From Xylanibacter ruminicola (lineage in GTDB: Bacteria; Bacteroidota; Bacteroidia; Bacteroidales; Bacteroidaceae): 64,000 nt of DNA. Below, in pieces: positions 41,048-50,200 of the stretch. Position numbers and translations under genes: made by a program. Below the pieces are notes generated by a model that saw nothing but the letters and a program-made list of their open reading frames with translations, did not search any database and was not told where the DNA came from. Position 1 is the first letter of the stretch, and the number at the start of each line of letters is the position of its first letter. The DNA lies in the NCBI RefSeq assembly GCF_900142525.1, contig NZ_FRBD01000003.1, positions 183,454-247,453 of the forward strand. Direction: 5' to 3'.

Positions 41048-41680
41048 ATGAGAAAGATTTTTGTGATTCTGATAATGGCTATCACGCTGTCAGCAAGTGC
41101 CAAGAAGTATGTGTCGGGTAGCCCATGGCCGGCAAAGGGCTATAAACTCTCCACATGGGTGACACCTATGGAGTACACTGCCATTGAGGTGCAGCGGTTC
41201 GACAAGTGTGATGTCTTCTACCTCAAACTCGTACCGCTTGGGGCAAAGAACGGCGAGTTCTGCTTCCTCCCTATCAGCTATGAGGTGGCCGACAGCATCC
41301 TAATGTTCACCTGCACCGACGAGTACCTGCCTAAAAAGGCCGAACGCAAGCAATGGATAAGGGAGTTCCTGAAGGCTACGGGCATCCAGCATCCCATGAA
41401 CCAAACGGAATGGACCTGGTACAAACCCCGTCGGCAGTACATCAACCGAGTGACCTACAACTCCTCTGCTTACTGGAAGAAGTTCGATGCCAGCGAGGCA
41501 TGGCTCAGCTATTGCAACCAGCGAGGACTCGACCCGAAAACGGGTGACAAGCGCAAGCAGGTGTCAGCCGAAGGTATGATGGCCTTCATGCAAGCTGTCC
41601 GTTCCGTTCTTCCCATCATGGCGGCTGGTGCGAACAACCGGACGCTCTACGACAAGATTGTGACAACAGGAGGCTATTGA
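41048..41680 (+). CDS. Secreted protein, unknown, 3' end overlapping the M23 gene
   Basis: 210 residues with a signal peptide (MRKIFVILIMAITLSASA). The mature region contains WPAKGYKLSTWVTPMEY and TEWTWYKPRRQYINRVTY. No family was recognised. Its last 65 bp overlap antiparallel with the 3' end of the gene at 41616-42689, so the two genes converge. Confidence 0.75.
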   Translation: MRKIFVILIMAITLSASAKKYVSGSPWPAKGYKLSTWVTPMEYTAIEVQRFDKCDVFYLKLVPLGAKNGEFCFLPISYEVADSILMFTCTDEYLPKKAERKQWIREFLKATGIQHPMNQTEWTWYKPRRQYINRVTYNSSAYWKKFDASEAWLSYCNQRGLDPKTGDKRKQVSAEGMMAFMQAVRSVLPIMAAGANNRTLYDKIVTTGGY

Positions 41681-42689
41681 CCTCCTGTTTTTGTTGTATG
41701 GCCATCCTGTCATAACGGAAGAGCTGGTATTTACGGATGAGTTGCTCACATAGCTGGACGTAGTCCTTGGCGGTGGCATAGCCAGCAGCCTTCAAGGCCA
41801 CAAGCCAGTGGTGATAGTCGGTCGATGAATAACTTCTGCAGCGTTTATAACGGTCTGTCATCAACAGTCGCGAGTGATGGTCGATGCTCTCCTCGACGGT
41901 GGCATAGTTACAGAACTTCTCTTTCGGCTTGTCATCGTCATGAAGGCTATACGGTCTGCCCTCGGCCAGCCACTGCGGACTACACTTGATACCGAAATAG
42001 TTATTGCCCTTACGTGCTAAAGCCGACCGTCCCCAGTCACTCTCGAAAGCCATCTGCGCCAGTGTCACCGAGGCAGGGATGCCGTAACGCTGCTGTTGCT
42101 CCATGGCAGCAGGGGCATATTGGGCAAGGAACTCCGATCGGCTACTCCGGCTTAAGCTGTCCACGTCACCCAACAAGGCTGCAAAGGCCTCTCCCCTCAC
42201 CTGCCTTATATATAATAATAATGTATAGGGGTCTGTCATCTGACCTTTATAACGGCAGGTGATATGCAGATGGGCACCCGTTGATCTTCCGCTATTACCC
42301 GTCACCCCCACCACTTCGCCAGCCAACAACTGGTCTCCCTCACTCACGGCCACCTTCGAGAGATGGCAGTAGCTGACGGTATAGTCACCATGACGTATCG
42401 TGACAAAAACTCCTGAGCGGTTGTCGGAACCCGTCTTCACCACCTCGCCATCGAACATGGCATATACCTCCTCGTAATATGCCTGCAGGTCCAGCCCGCT
42501 ATGGGTGGACTTCTGGCCGGTAAAGGGGTCCTTCCTCGCACCGTAAGGCGAGTTCACCTTGATGTTCTTCAACGGGTAGGACACGCTGAGATAGCGCTCC
42601 ACCCAATACTCCCTGTCCTCTGTCTGGGCCTGTAACCACAAAGGCAGACAGAGCAGTGCTAATCCTATTATCAGTGATTTCATTTTCAT
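41616..42689 (-). CDS. Secreted M23 peptidase-glucosaminidase protein
   Basis: 357 residues from ATG at 42689 (or 42683); the in-frame start at 42731 is rejected because the -7 box at 42698 lies between. A signal peptide (KSLIIGLALLCLPLWLQAQ) is followed by an M23 domain with HSGLDLQAY and STGAHLHITC, and then a glucosaminidase domain with YGIPASVTLAQM and GNNYFGIKCSPQWLAEG. Such proteins cut peptidoglycan to let a conjugation apparatus pass. The order of domains is opposite to that in the related protein at 45739. Confidence 0.9.
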   Translation of the reverse strand: MKMKSLIIGLALLCLPLWLQAQTEDREYWVERYLSVSYPLKNIKVNSPYGARKDPFTGQKSTHSGLDLQAYYEEVYAMFDGEVVKTGSDNRSGVFVTIRHGDYTVSYCHLSKVAVSEGDQLLAGEVVGVTGNSGRSTGAHLHITCRYKGQMTDPYTLLLYIRQVRGEAFAALLGDVDSLSRSSRSEFLAQYAPAAMEQQQRYGIPASVTLAQMAFESDWGRSALARKGNNYFGIKCSPQWLAEGRPYSLHDDDKPKEKFCNYATVEESIDHHSRLLMTDRYKRCRSYSSTDYHHWLVALKAAGYATAKDYVQLCEQLIRKYQLFRYDRMAIQQKQEVNSLLLSQSCRRASGCSHQPP

Positions 42690-42697
42690 AACCGATG

Positions 42698-42705
42698 CAA
42701 AAGTA
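42698..42705 (-). promoter_or_regulatory. Bacteroidota -7 box (TACTTTTG) for the M23-glucosaminidase gene
   Basis: TACTTTTGC on the minus strand, only 8 bp upstream of the ATG at 42689 (14 bp from the alternative ATG at 42683). The leader would be only a few bases. Confidence 0.5.
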
Positions 42706-42838
42706 ACGGTTCCCCATCGAGCCAGGCTCAAAATGAAAAAGTATTGCGGTTATTAACCTTTACACAACCAGAAAAGTTACGAAAACGTTAAAAACCGGGA
42801 TAGAATTTTCAGCCGCCATTCATGTCGTACAGAATATC

Positions 42839-42846
42839 TACCTTTG
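42839..42846 (+). promoter_or_regulatory. Bacteroidota -7 box (TACCTTTG), plus strand
   Basis: TACCTTTGC, 28 bp upstream of the ATG at 42875. Confidence 0.6.
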
Positions 42847-42874
42847 CGGCCAGATTCAAAAACTCAAGTAGAAA

Positions 42875-43639
42875 ATGGCAAAAATCGAACATTTCACAGC
42901 AGAGGAGATTCCTTATGAGATCCTTGCAAAGTTTGGTCTCACTCACGAGATGATTGACGACCTCCCCCAGAACGTGATGCTGCGCCTGCTTTCGTCGCGC
43001 GCCACACCAGTATTACCTATTATCACCGAGAATGCCGAAGGACAGCTGATACAGAGCTTTGCCCGTATCTCCCTGGTCCGTCTCGCCGATGATACCATCG
43101 ATGTGTGCTTCGCTCCAAAGTGGGTCGATGAAGACCTGGAAGAGTTCAGCATCGCCCAGCAGGAACTGTTGAAGGCCGGTAATGTCACCGTAGCGGATAT
43201 GAACGGCAAGGGCCGCTGCTTCGTACAGTTCGACGAAGCCATCAACCAGGTGATGGCCGTACCTGAGAGCATCATCTGCCAGAACATCTCCATTCTGAAG
43301 CGTAACTTCAACCTCTCTGATGCTGACAAGGCCATCCTGGAGGATGGAGGTATCATCGAGATGGAAATCAACCACCAGATTATCAGTGCAGGTATCGACC
43401 TGAATGATGAGACAGGCATACGCATGGCCAATGGTGATGTCATCGCATGGCGACAGGATGCCAAGGCCGACAGCCTTCCACGATATAACTTCGGACTCTT
43501 CGGCTGTTGGATTGCCGACGAGGATAACACTCTCAGCTATGTGGCTGAAGAAGACTATGACGAAAAACTGCTGTCTGAGCAGAAGCGTGCACAGTCGATG
43601 CATGCTGCTGAAGCACAGCTACGCCAGCTGAAGATTTGA
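42875..43639 (+). CDS. DUF4099 domain protein
   Basis: 254 residues. The N-terminal part (about 4-75) matches the DUF4099 pattern, FTAEEIPYEILAKFGLTHEM and LRLLSSRATPVLPI. The central part has FNLSDADKAILEDGGIIEME, the repeating form of a DUF3945-like module. The family is limited to Bacteroidota mobile elements and unassigned. Transcribed alone from a box at 42839 to the terminator at 43736. Confidence 0.88.
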   Translation: MAKIEHFTAEEIPYEILAKFGLTHEMIDDLPQNVMLRLLSSRATPVLPIITENAEGQLIQSFARISLVRLADDTIDVCFAPKWVDEDLEEFSIAQQELLKAGNVTVADMNGKGRCFVQFDEAINQVMAVPESIICQNISILKRNFNLSDADKAILEDGGIIEMEINHQIISAGIDLNDETGIRMANGDVIAWRQDAKADSLPRYNFGLFGCWIADEDNTLSYVAEEDYDEKLLSEQKRAQSMHAAEAQLRQLKI

Positions 43640-43735
43640 TTATACATATTTTCTTTGTTATCGTTTTGCTCATGATTTGTATATAGTGCATTTTTTCTCA
43701 AGCATTCATTTTTCTTGATTCTTGGAAAGAGAAAA

Positions 43736-43771
43736 CCGTCTGGCTCGTGAGAGTCGGACGGCTTTTCTTTT
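43736..43771. terminator. Bidirectional terminator between DUF4099 and ArdC genes
   Basis: CCGTCTGGCTC (43736-43746), loop GTGA, GAGTCGGACGG (43751-43761), with two G-U pairs. CTTTTCTTTT follows on the plus strand, and TTTTC follows on the minus strand. It serves both converging genes. Confidence 0.8.
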
Positions 43772-43776
43772 AGAGG

Positions 43777-45090
43777 TTATCTGTGCATGCCACGCCGCTC
43801 CCCTGGCTCAGGTTCTGCAGCAATACCAAGGACAGGACTTTCTGACTCGCCCTGCTTCTTGTCAGCACCAAGGGATTCGCCCGGTGCAAGGTGGGCATCA
43901 CCCGTCTCATCGTATTCGAGGGTCGCTTCATCCTCCTCACGCACATCAAGCTTGTCGCCATCACGCATCTGGCGGTCATCCTCACCGAGATAGAGACGGC
44001 GCACCTCGTCAATCTTCGACTCGATGATATTGGTGGCAGCCTTGATCTCCTTCATGATGGTACGGATAAAGTCCGGCTGCTCATGCAAGGCCTTCAGCCA
44101 GCCCTGGACATAAGGTATGGTGTCTTCCGACAGATACTTCTTGATGCCGTTATGCTGGCAGACGATAGCGGAGCTCATCTCCGCCACAATCTCCTCCTTG
44201 GCATAGGAGTCCCGGCTTTTCTCTCCTTCAAAGCGGTTGAGATAATCCTTATGGCCTGTGGCATGGGCCAGCTCGTGGGTCAGGTCACCAGCCCATGATT
44301 CGGGATGGCCTGTGGCCTGATACTGGGCCTTGGTACCTATCACCACCTCATTGGCATTGATGGAATAATGGGGTGACTCGCCAGCCTTCAGCTCCTTCAC
44401 CTTGACAGGACAGATCCAGAGGTTCTTCTCTATCATCACATCGAGCGGCTCGAACTTGAACTCCTCGCCCTCGACATCTGTCAGCTTCTGAGGGACATTC
44501 TCCTGCTCCAACTTGGCATACAGCTCCGGACGGGCCTCCTGCAAATTGGTCTGGTCAACATTAAAGACGAAATGCACAAAGCGATTGTGGTACAGGTTAT
44601 ATTCCTGCTGCTCTTCAGGAGTGAGTCGCTGATAGTCGGGCCACTTGATCTTTTCCTTCGTCTCCTTATGGACGATGTTCAGCTGCGTCAGAAAGACCGG
44701 GAAGGAATGCTCTCCCTTCATGACATGCACAAAGGGGAGCTTATTCCCGTCTTTATCGACGGCATCGGTCTTCTGGCCATTCTCGTCAACCTGCTTGTTC
44801 AGGTTGAAGATACGGTCATGGGTAGCAAATATCGGGATGCGCCAGCCCTTCTGCTCACAGAGCATCGTGAGCATCATCGCATTCATGCCATGATAGGGCT
44901 TGCCATACAGGGACTTCGGCCATGCCAGCTGCCCCTCGGCGAACCACGGCTGCTTCCATTCGGACTTGGCGGTCTTCTCAATCTTGTCAATCAGCATTTC
45001 CGCATAGAGATTGAAGGCCTTGTCTTCCATCTCCTTGGCTGACACCCTCGCTTCCTCCGGGGGGACTACGCTCTTTCTCCATCTTCCCAT
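43777..45090 (-). CDS. ArdC-type antirestriction protein with zincin domain
   Basis: 437 residues. The N-terminal ArdC (DUF1738) ssDNA-binding domain (about 22-190) has FNLYAEMLIDKIEKT and WKQPWFAEGQLAWPKSLYGK. A zincin-like metallopeptidase domain follows with THELAHATGHK (HExxH, about 267) and EEIVAEMSSAIVCQ. ArdC proteins protect entering ssDNA from restriction, and can be translocated with DNA. The C-terminus is RRGMHR, matching other proteins of this element. It follows the OB-fold gene by 3 bp and is last of the operon from 60406. Confidence 0.93.
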   Translation of the reverse strand: MGRWRKSVVPPEEARVSAKEMEDKAFNLYAEMLIDKIEKTAKSEWKQPWFAEGQLAWPKSLYGKPYHGMNAMMLTMLCEQKGWRIPIFATHDRIFNLNKQVDENGQKTDAVDKDGNKLPFVHVMKGEHSFPVFLTQLNIVHKETKEKIKWPDYQRLTPEEQQEYNLYHNRFVHFVFNVDQTNLQEARPELYAKLEQENVPQKLTDVEGEEFKFEPLDVMIEKNLWICPVKVKELKAGESPHYSINANEVVIGTKAQYQATGHPESWAGDLTHELAHATGHKDYLNRFEGEKSRDSYAKEEIVAEMSSAIVCQHNGIKKYLSEDTIPYVQGWLKALHEQPDFIRTIMKEIKAATNIIESKIDEVRRLYLGEDDRQMRDGDKLDVREEDEATLEYDETGDAHLAPGESLGADKKQGESESPVLGIAAEPEPGERRGMHR

Positions 45091-45093
45091 AGG

Positions 45094-45696
45094 TCACTGC
45101 TTGTTAAGGATCCACGGTTTCACCTCGCTCACCACGCAATCCAGCGTAATGGCATCATTAAAGACTCCCAACTGCAGGGTGCCCTTGGCATCGATATAAT
45201 TGCCTGGCTTCAGGAAATCCTCACCATCTTTGGGGTCGAAATAGAGGAAGCTGACCCAGGTAAACTCAGGTTTGTCCTTGGTCTTGTCGGTGGAGAACGC
45301 GCCAAACACCATGTAGATGTTGCCGTTCTTGTCCTCCTTCAGCTCGACATCCTTCTTGCCAAGCTTGCCACGGAACTCGAGGGTTCCCTCGATGCTATCC
45401 GATGCGCCATCAGCCAACTCGAGACTCTCAGGACGGAGATAGCAGCACAGCTTACCGCCATGCTTGTGGATGGTCATCTCTCCTTCGAGCTTCACACGAC
45501 GACCAACGGTCAGATCAGACGCATTGCCCTTGCTTGGAGCCATCATGACATTGATAACGAGATTCTGGGTCTCGCCATGCTTGCCGCTGATAGGCAGTTG
45601 AACACCATAAGAAAGGTAACTGGCACCCTTCTTGTCCTTCTTCACACTTGCTGCGCGATTGATGGTTGCGCAGACTTTCAAATTACTCTTAATCAT
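45094..45696 (-). CDS. Tandem OB-fold (SSB-like) protein
   Basis: 200 residues with two beta-rich OB-like halves (about 1-100 and 105-200): the first has LSYGVQLPISGKHGETQNLV, the second has VFGAFSTDKTKDKPEF and FLKPGNYIDAKGTLQLG. It looks like a ssDNA-binding protein with duplicated OB folds, suitable to work with ArdC on transferred ssDNA. It lies 3 bp upstream of the ArdC gene. Confidence 0.75.
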   Translation of the reverse strand: MIKSNLKVCATINRAASVKKDKKGASYLSYGVQLPISGKHGETQNLVINVMMAPSKGNASDLTVGRRVKLEGEMTIHKHGGKLCCYLRPESLELADGASDSIEGTLEFRGKLGKKDVELKEDKNGNIYMVFGAFSTDKTKDKPEFTWVSFLYFDPKDGEDFLKPGNYIDAKGTLQLGVFNDAITLDCVVSEVKPWILNKQ

Positions 45697-45738
45697 AATG
45701 CAAAAAACTTATAAACTTGAAAAATTAAAAACTTCTAT

Positions 45739-47199
45739 TTATGCCAGGCGCTGGCCTGTATTCTGCTGTTGCTCCGGATATTCCGCATCGAAGTTCATCA
45801 TGGCCACCTCGCGGGCTTGAACGGGATCAACGGAGTCACGCTTGCGCTGAATCAGGGTAGCCGCCTTCTGTTGTTCTGTTTCCTGCACAGGCTCATTCTG
45901 CACCTGCGAGGTAGTCCTTTCCTCGCCCTGGTCTGCCTGGTCGAGCATGATGGCCATGCCGATGGCAGAGGTGAACAGACCGGAGATCAGACTGGAGAAG
46001 ATGTCGCCATGCTGACTATACTGAGCCTGTTCATCACCATTCTGTCCCATCAGATAGGCCAGCAGCGTATTAGGGTCGTTGCTGCCTGTCCGCTGGGTGA
46101 GCTGAGCACCCGCCTGGGCATTCTGCTGCTGTTGGGTTGTCAGCTGTGATTGTGCCATCAGCCTTTCTGCCTGAGTAGGGGTTGTATCTACCCCACCCTT
46201 CCGGCTGGACAGCAGGTCTGCATTCGTTCCCTTCTTCACGACTGTTGCTGTCAGGTTGCCACGAACGGCAATCTCCGCGAGGTAGTTCAGCGGGTCAACG
46301 GTCTTAAACTCCGCAGAGCCAGCGGCCTGATGCCTTACGGTCAGATGCAGGTGAGGACCGGTGCTGTTGCCCGTATTCCCCGAAACACCAAGCTTCTGAC
46401 CGGCATTCACTGTATCGCCCTGGCGAACGGCCACACTATCCAGATGGCAGTATGACACCCGCCACTTGGCACCGTCGGCACGGTCATATTCGACGACGGC
46501 AAAATTGCCACTGGTCTTGTCACTGCCCACCTTGACTACACGTCCCTGGTTCTCGGTAGCCATCACATCCTGATACCTCGCCTTCAGGTCAATACCGTTA
46601 TGTGCATGGTTCCTGTAGCTGGTAGGAGATATCCCATATCCGTCAGACATCACAAGGATGTCACCTGAAACAGGGAAGGAATAGCCCTGACTGGCGGGCG
46701 TCTGCGTCTTGGCCTGCTGGTCTGCCACCTTCGGCATACTCATGGCCTGCTGGTCATACTTGCTCAGCCCATAGGCCTCGATATCGGCTATCAGCATCGT
46801 GGCATAGTTACGGTTGGTGGCATAGCCTGCTGCCTGCAGGCCATTAGCCCAACCGCGATAGTCATCAGCGGCACAGCGACGACAACCCGCATAGCGGCTG
46901 CCCATCAGGAACTGCGAATGATGCTCGATGCTCTCCTGAACACTGGCATAGTTACAGAACTTCTCATTCGGCTTGTCATCATGGTGCAGGCTGTAGGGTT
47001 TGCCCTCAGCGAGCCACTGGCTGCTGCACTTGATGCCGAAGTAGTTGTTACCCGTCTGTGCAAGGTTTGACTTGCCACCGGCGGACTCCAGATACATCTG
47101 GGCCAAGGTCACTGAGGCAGGAATGCCATATTTCTGTTGCTGCTCCATCGCCAACGGTGCATACTGCTCAAAGAATGCTGCTTTTTGTGGATTTGCCAT
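45739..47199 (-). CDS. Glucosaminidase-M23 peptidase protein without signal peptide
   Basis: 486 residues. The glucosaminidase domain comes first (about 8-155, YGIPASVTLAQMYLE, GNNYFGIKCSSQWLAEG), then an M23 domain (about 195-310, NHAHNGIDLKARYQ, VSYCHLDSV, STGPHLHLTVR), then a 170-residue Gln-rich tail. There is no signal peptide or membrane helix at the N-terminus (MANPQKAAFFEQYAP), so export must be by another route such as the conjugation machinery. Related in sequence to the secreted protein at 41616, but with reversed order. Confidence 0.88.
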   Translation of the reverse strand: MANPQKAAFFEQYAPLAMEQQQKYGIPASVTLAQMYLESAGGKSNLAQTGNNYFGIKCSSQWLAEGKPYSLHHDDKPNEKFCNYASVQESIEHHSQFLMGSRYAGCRRCAADDYRGWANGLQAAGYATNRNYATMLIADIEAYGLSKYDQQAMSMPKVADQQAKTQTPASQGYSFPVSGDILVMSDGYGISPTSYRNHAHNGIDLKARYQDVMATENQGRVVKVGSDKTSGNFAVVEYDRADGAKWRVSYCHLDSVAVRQGDTVNAGQKLGVSGNTGNSTGPHLHLTVRHQAAGSAEFKTVDPLNYLAEIAVRGNLTATVVKKGTNADLLSSRKGGVDTTPTQAERLMAQSQLTTQQQQNAQAGAQLTQRTGSNDPNTLLAYLMGQNGDEQAQYSQHGDIFSSLISGLFTSAIGMAIMLDQADQGEERTTSQVQNEPVQETEQQKAATLIQRKRDSVDPVQAREVAMMNFDAEYPEQQQNTGQRLA

Positions 47200-47225
47200 A
47201 ATCTTTCCTTTTTACGTTTGATCTT

Positions 47226-50200
47226 TCATCGGTGAATACCGCACTTCGTGTCTTCCTCTACTGCCTGACTGAGTCTGGCATGAAACAGCTGGGCAGCCAG
47301 AGCCACCTTATACGCTTCACGGTCATCGACCAGCCAGAAGCGCTGTGCCTGAATCTTGCTCAGCTCAACAGGCTTCTGCCGCTCCCCGTCGATGGTTGCA
47401 AAGAGGATGGTTGCCCCCTCCTTGTATCTGTCTTTGGCGATACTCACCTTCGAGATACGTGAGAGGTCCACGTCACCGACCTTCGGCATGAGCACATCAA
47501 CCTTCACGTCAGGATGGCGCTGTGCCGTGGCATAGTATTTCTGCCCCAGCTGTTCACGCACGCTGTCAAACTCCGGGGTCTTCAGGGCTCCGAAGAAAAG
47601 CCTGACATCATCGGAATGGGGATAGACGGTAATCGAAGGCTTGTCCTTGGGCTTCACATACAGCACATAGCAGCCTTTGTCATCCCGGGTCATCGTCACC
47701 TGGTCGAGGGCAACACCCTTGCAACGCTCTATCTCCTTCGTCAGGTCGAGCTGCTCAGTAACGGTCAGCTTGTCCTGCTTCAGGCGGGCAACCTCGACGG
47801 TCTTGCCGTCAAAGAACGTATTGGGCTGTATCAGGCTGGAGGCACCACCGGCATGGTAGAACTGCACATCCTTGTAACCTTCCTGGTGCAGATCCTCCGC
47901 AACGACTCCCTGAACGGAATCTTCATCAGAGGCTATGACCTCCACGGACTTCTGCTGGTCATCCTTGACGAGTACCATGGTCTGTGTCTCAGCATCGGGA
48001 ATGGTAGCCAGTTCGCTGGCTATGGAGTAATGATAGGGTGTCACCACCTCCGAGGGAGTATTGCCACGCATGGCAGCATAGTCAATATCCTCACCACGCA
48101 TAATCTTGCCCAACACCTGAATGGCCTTGTTCACATCTTGCTCCACATGTTTCATCATCTCAGGATGCTTGGTCAGCTCCTGTTTCCAGTAGGGTATGAT
48201 CTCCTGATTCTCCTTCGAGAAGGTGGCAGAAAGTCCCTGGCGCACCATGATGACTCCCGTAGCCAGCTCCTGAACCAGACGCTCATACTTCTGGGCATCA
48301 GCAGGTAGCAGAGTGGACAATCCCACACGGTTCAGGCGTTCCTTACCGCCTGTATAGGCCATCGCTGCACGATAGATATCCGTCACGCGCTGGATGGCTA
48401 CAGCTTTCTCCTGCCCATGGGCGGACTTCCTGCCGTTGTTGATGCAGAGACCGTCATTCTGATAGTCATATTCCGTATCAAGGAGTTGATTGACCTGCAC
48501 ACGCGGATCACCCTTCTGAAGGGCTTTCACCAGCTCATCGGCCTTGTCATAGATGACCTTGGCCTCATTCTTTTCCTGATTGGGATTATCCAGCGGGTCA
48601 CAGATAGCAACACGCAGTCCGGCCCTCACGAGCTTAGGCAGATAGACATCGAGGGAGTGATGGGGAAAGACAGCAAAGAGATATCTGTCACCCTTCGACT
48701 CACGGTCGCATAGGGTGATTCCAAGAATCCTGGCCCCTTTCTCCGCATCCTCACCATACATCTTATAACAGTCGCCCGTACGCATGAGAATCATCGCATC
48801 AGGATGTTTCTGCTTCAGGTCATTAACCTGCTTGATCTGTGCCGATTCCTGATTGATGGCAATCTCCTTGGGACATTCACCACGTGTATCAGACTGCAAA
48901 GCCATTACCAAGGCTTCGTAGGGCTTAACCTGACGCAGCTTCATGTCATCTGCAGAGATGGCTCCGCACTTGTTCAGCCATACGCCCTTATTGGCAAGGG
49001 CTGCATCCAAGGCTTCAACCATCAAGGCTGAATCCGGAGCATCATTATAGACATTCACGCCCATCTTGTCGGCATAGTCTATGAGCATCTCCGTCGAAAG
49101 CCACTCCGGCTTCTCCGGAAGCGAACTCATCAGTGCATCCATAATGATGATATGGTCCTTGGCATTGCCGGCCCACAGATCTTTCTCATGACGGTTACCA
49201 TTGCCTAAATAGTATTTCACATCCGTCTGCATACGACTGAGCAGGCGATAGCGGAAACCGTCATCACGATTCTTCAAGTCCTTGATAATCTCCTGAACAT
49301 CCCGCGGCTTTCGCGACTCGATGGTGTCAGGTTCCTCTTGCTTTACCATCGTCTGCTCTTCCCTTAGCTGCTTAATAGTGGCCAAACGCACGATGTCCAT
49401 AGCCACACAGTCTGCAGCTAACCCAAAGGCTGGACTGTTGTTAAAACTGGGATGTTCGTCACGTGGACTGAAGATATGACCAGGATATTCGTCCATGAAC
49501 TGCTGAACATTCGCCGTCTCCTCTGCATCGAGGTTACTGAAATCACCATTGATGATAGCAGGGAGGGCATAGTCTGGCACCTGGACGGTGTCAACATACA
49601 CGGATATCTGCCGGTCCTCCGAAGTCAGCAATTCCTCCATCTGACTCAACACCTGCTGACGGGCTTCCTCCGGGAGCTCTTTCAGATAAACCTGGTTCTG
49701 ATGGTCGTAAGCATCCTGACGATTCTCAAACACCTCGATGTCACCGCCAACGGCCACGGCGTGGGCAAATACCTTATCCCCTTTCTCCATTCCGTCATCA
49801 TAATCACGAACGACAACAGGCAGGCGCAGGGTCAGCGGGACGTAATCCAGCTTCACCTCCTCGGCCAAACCGCATACTTTCTCTATAGCGGACTTCTCCT
49901 GAAAACATTTCAGGCTGTCGGTCAGCTCTTCCAGTACCTGCTTCTGCACCTCGGGTGAGAAGTCCGTCAGCATCATGGGACTCATGCTGTTCTTAGCATC
50001 CTCCATACCCTCATAGAGCATGATATACGGCGGATCAACCGAGAGGGCATTGTAATGCTCCACCTCCCCAGTGTCCTGACGCACCAGTTCTGCCTCCTTC
50101 AGCAAGAACTGAGGAGTGCCCGACAATCCGGCATCCTGGTACTTCTGCACCACTTCATCATGCTGCTTGGCAAGCTGCTGCTTCTGACGATCCTCTTCCC

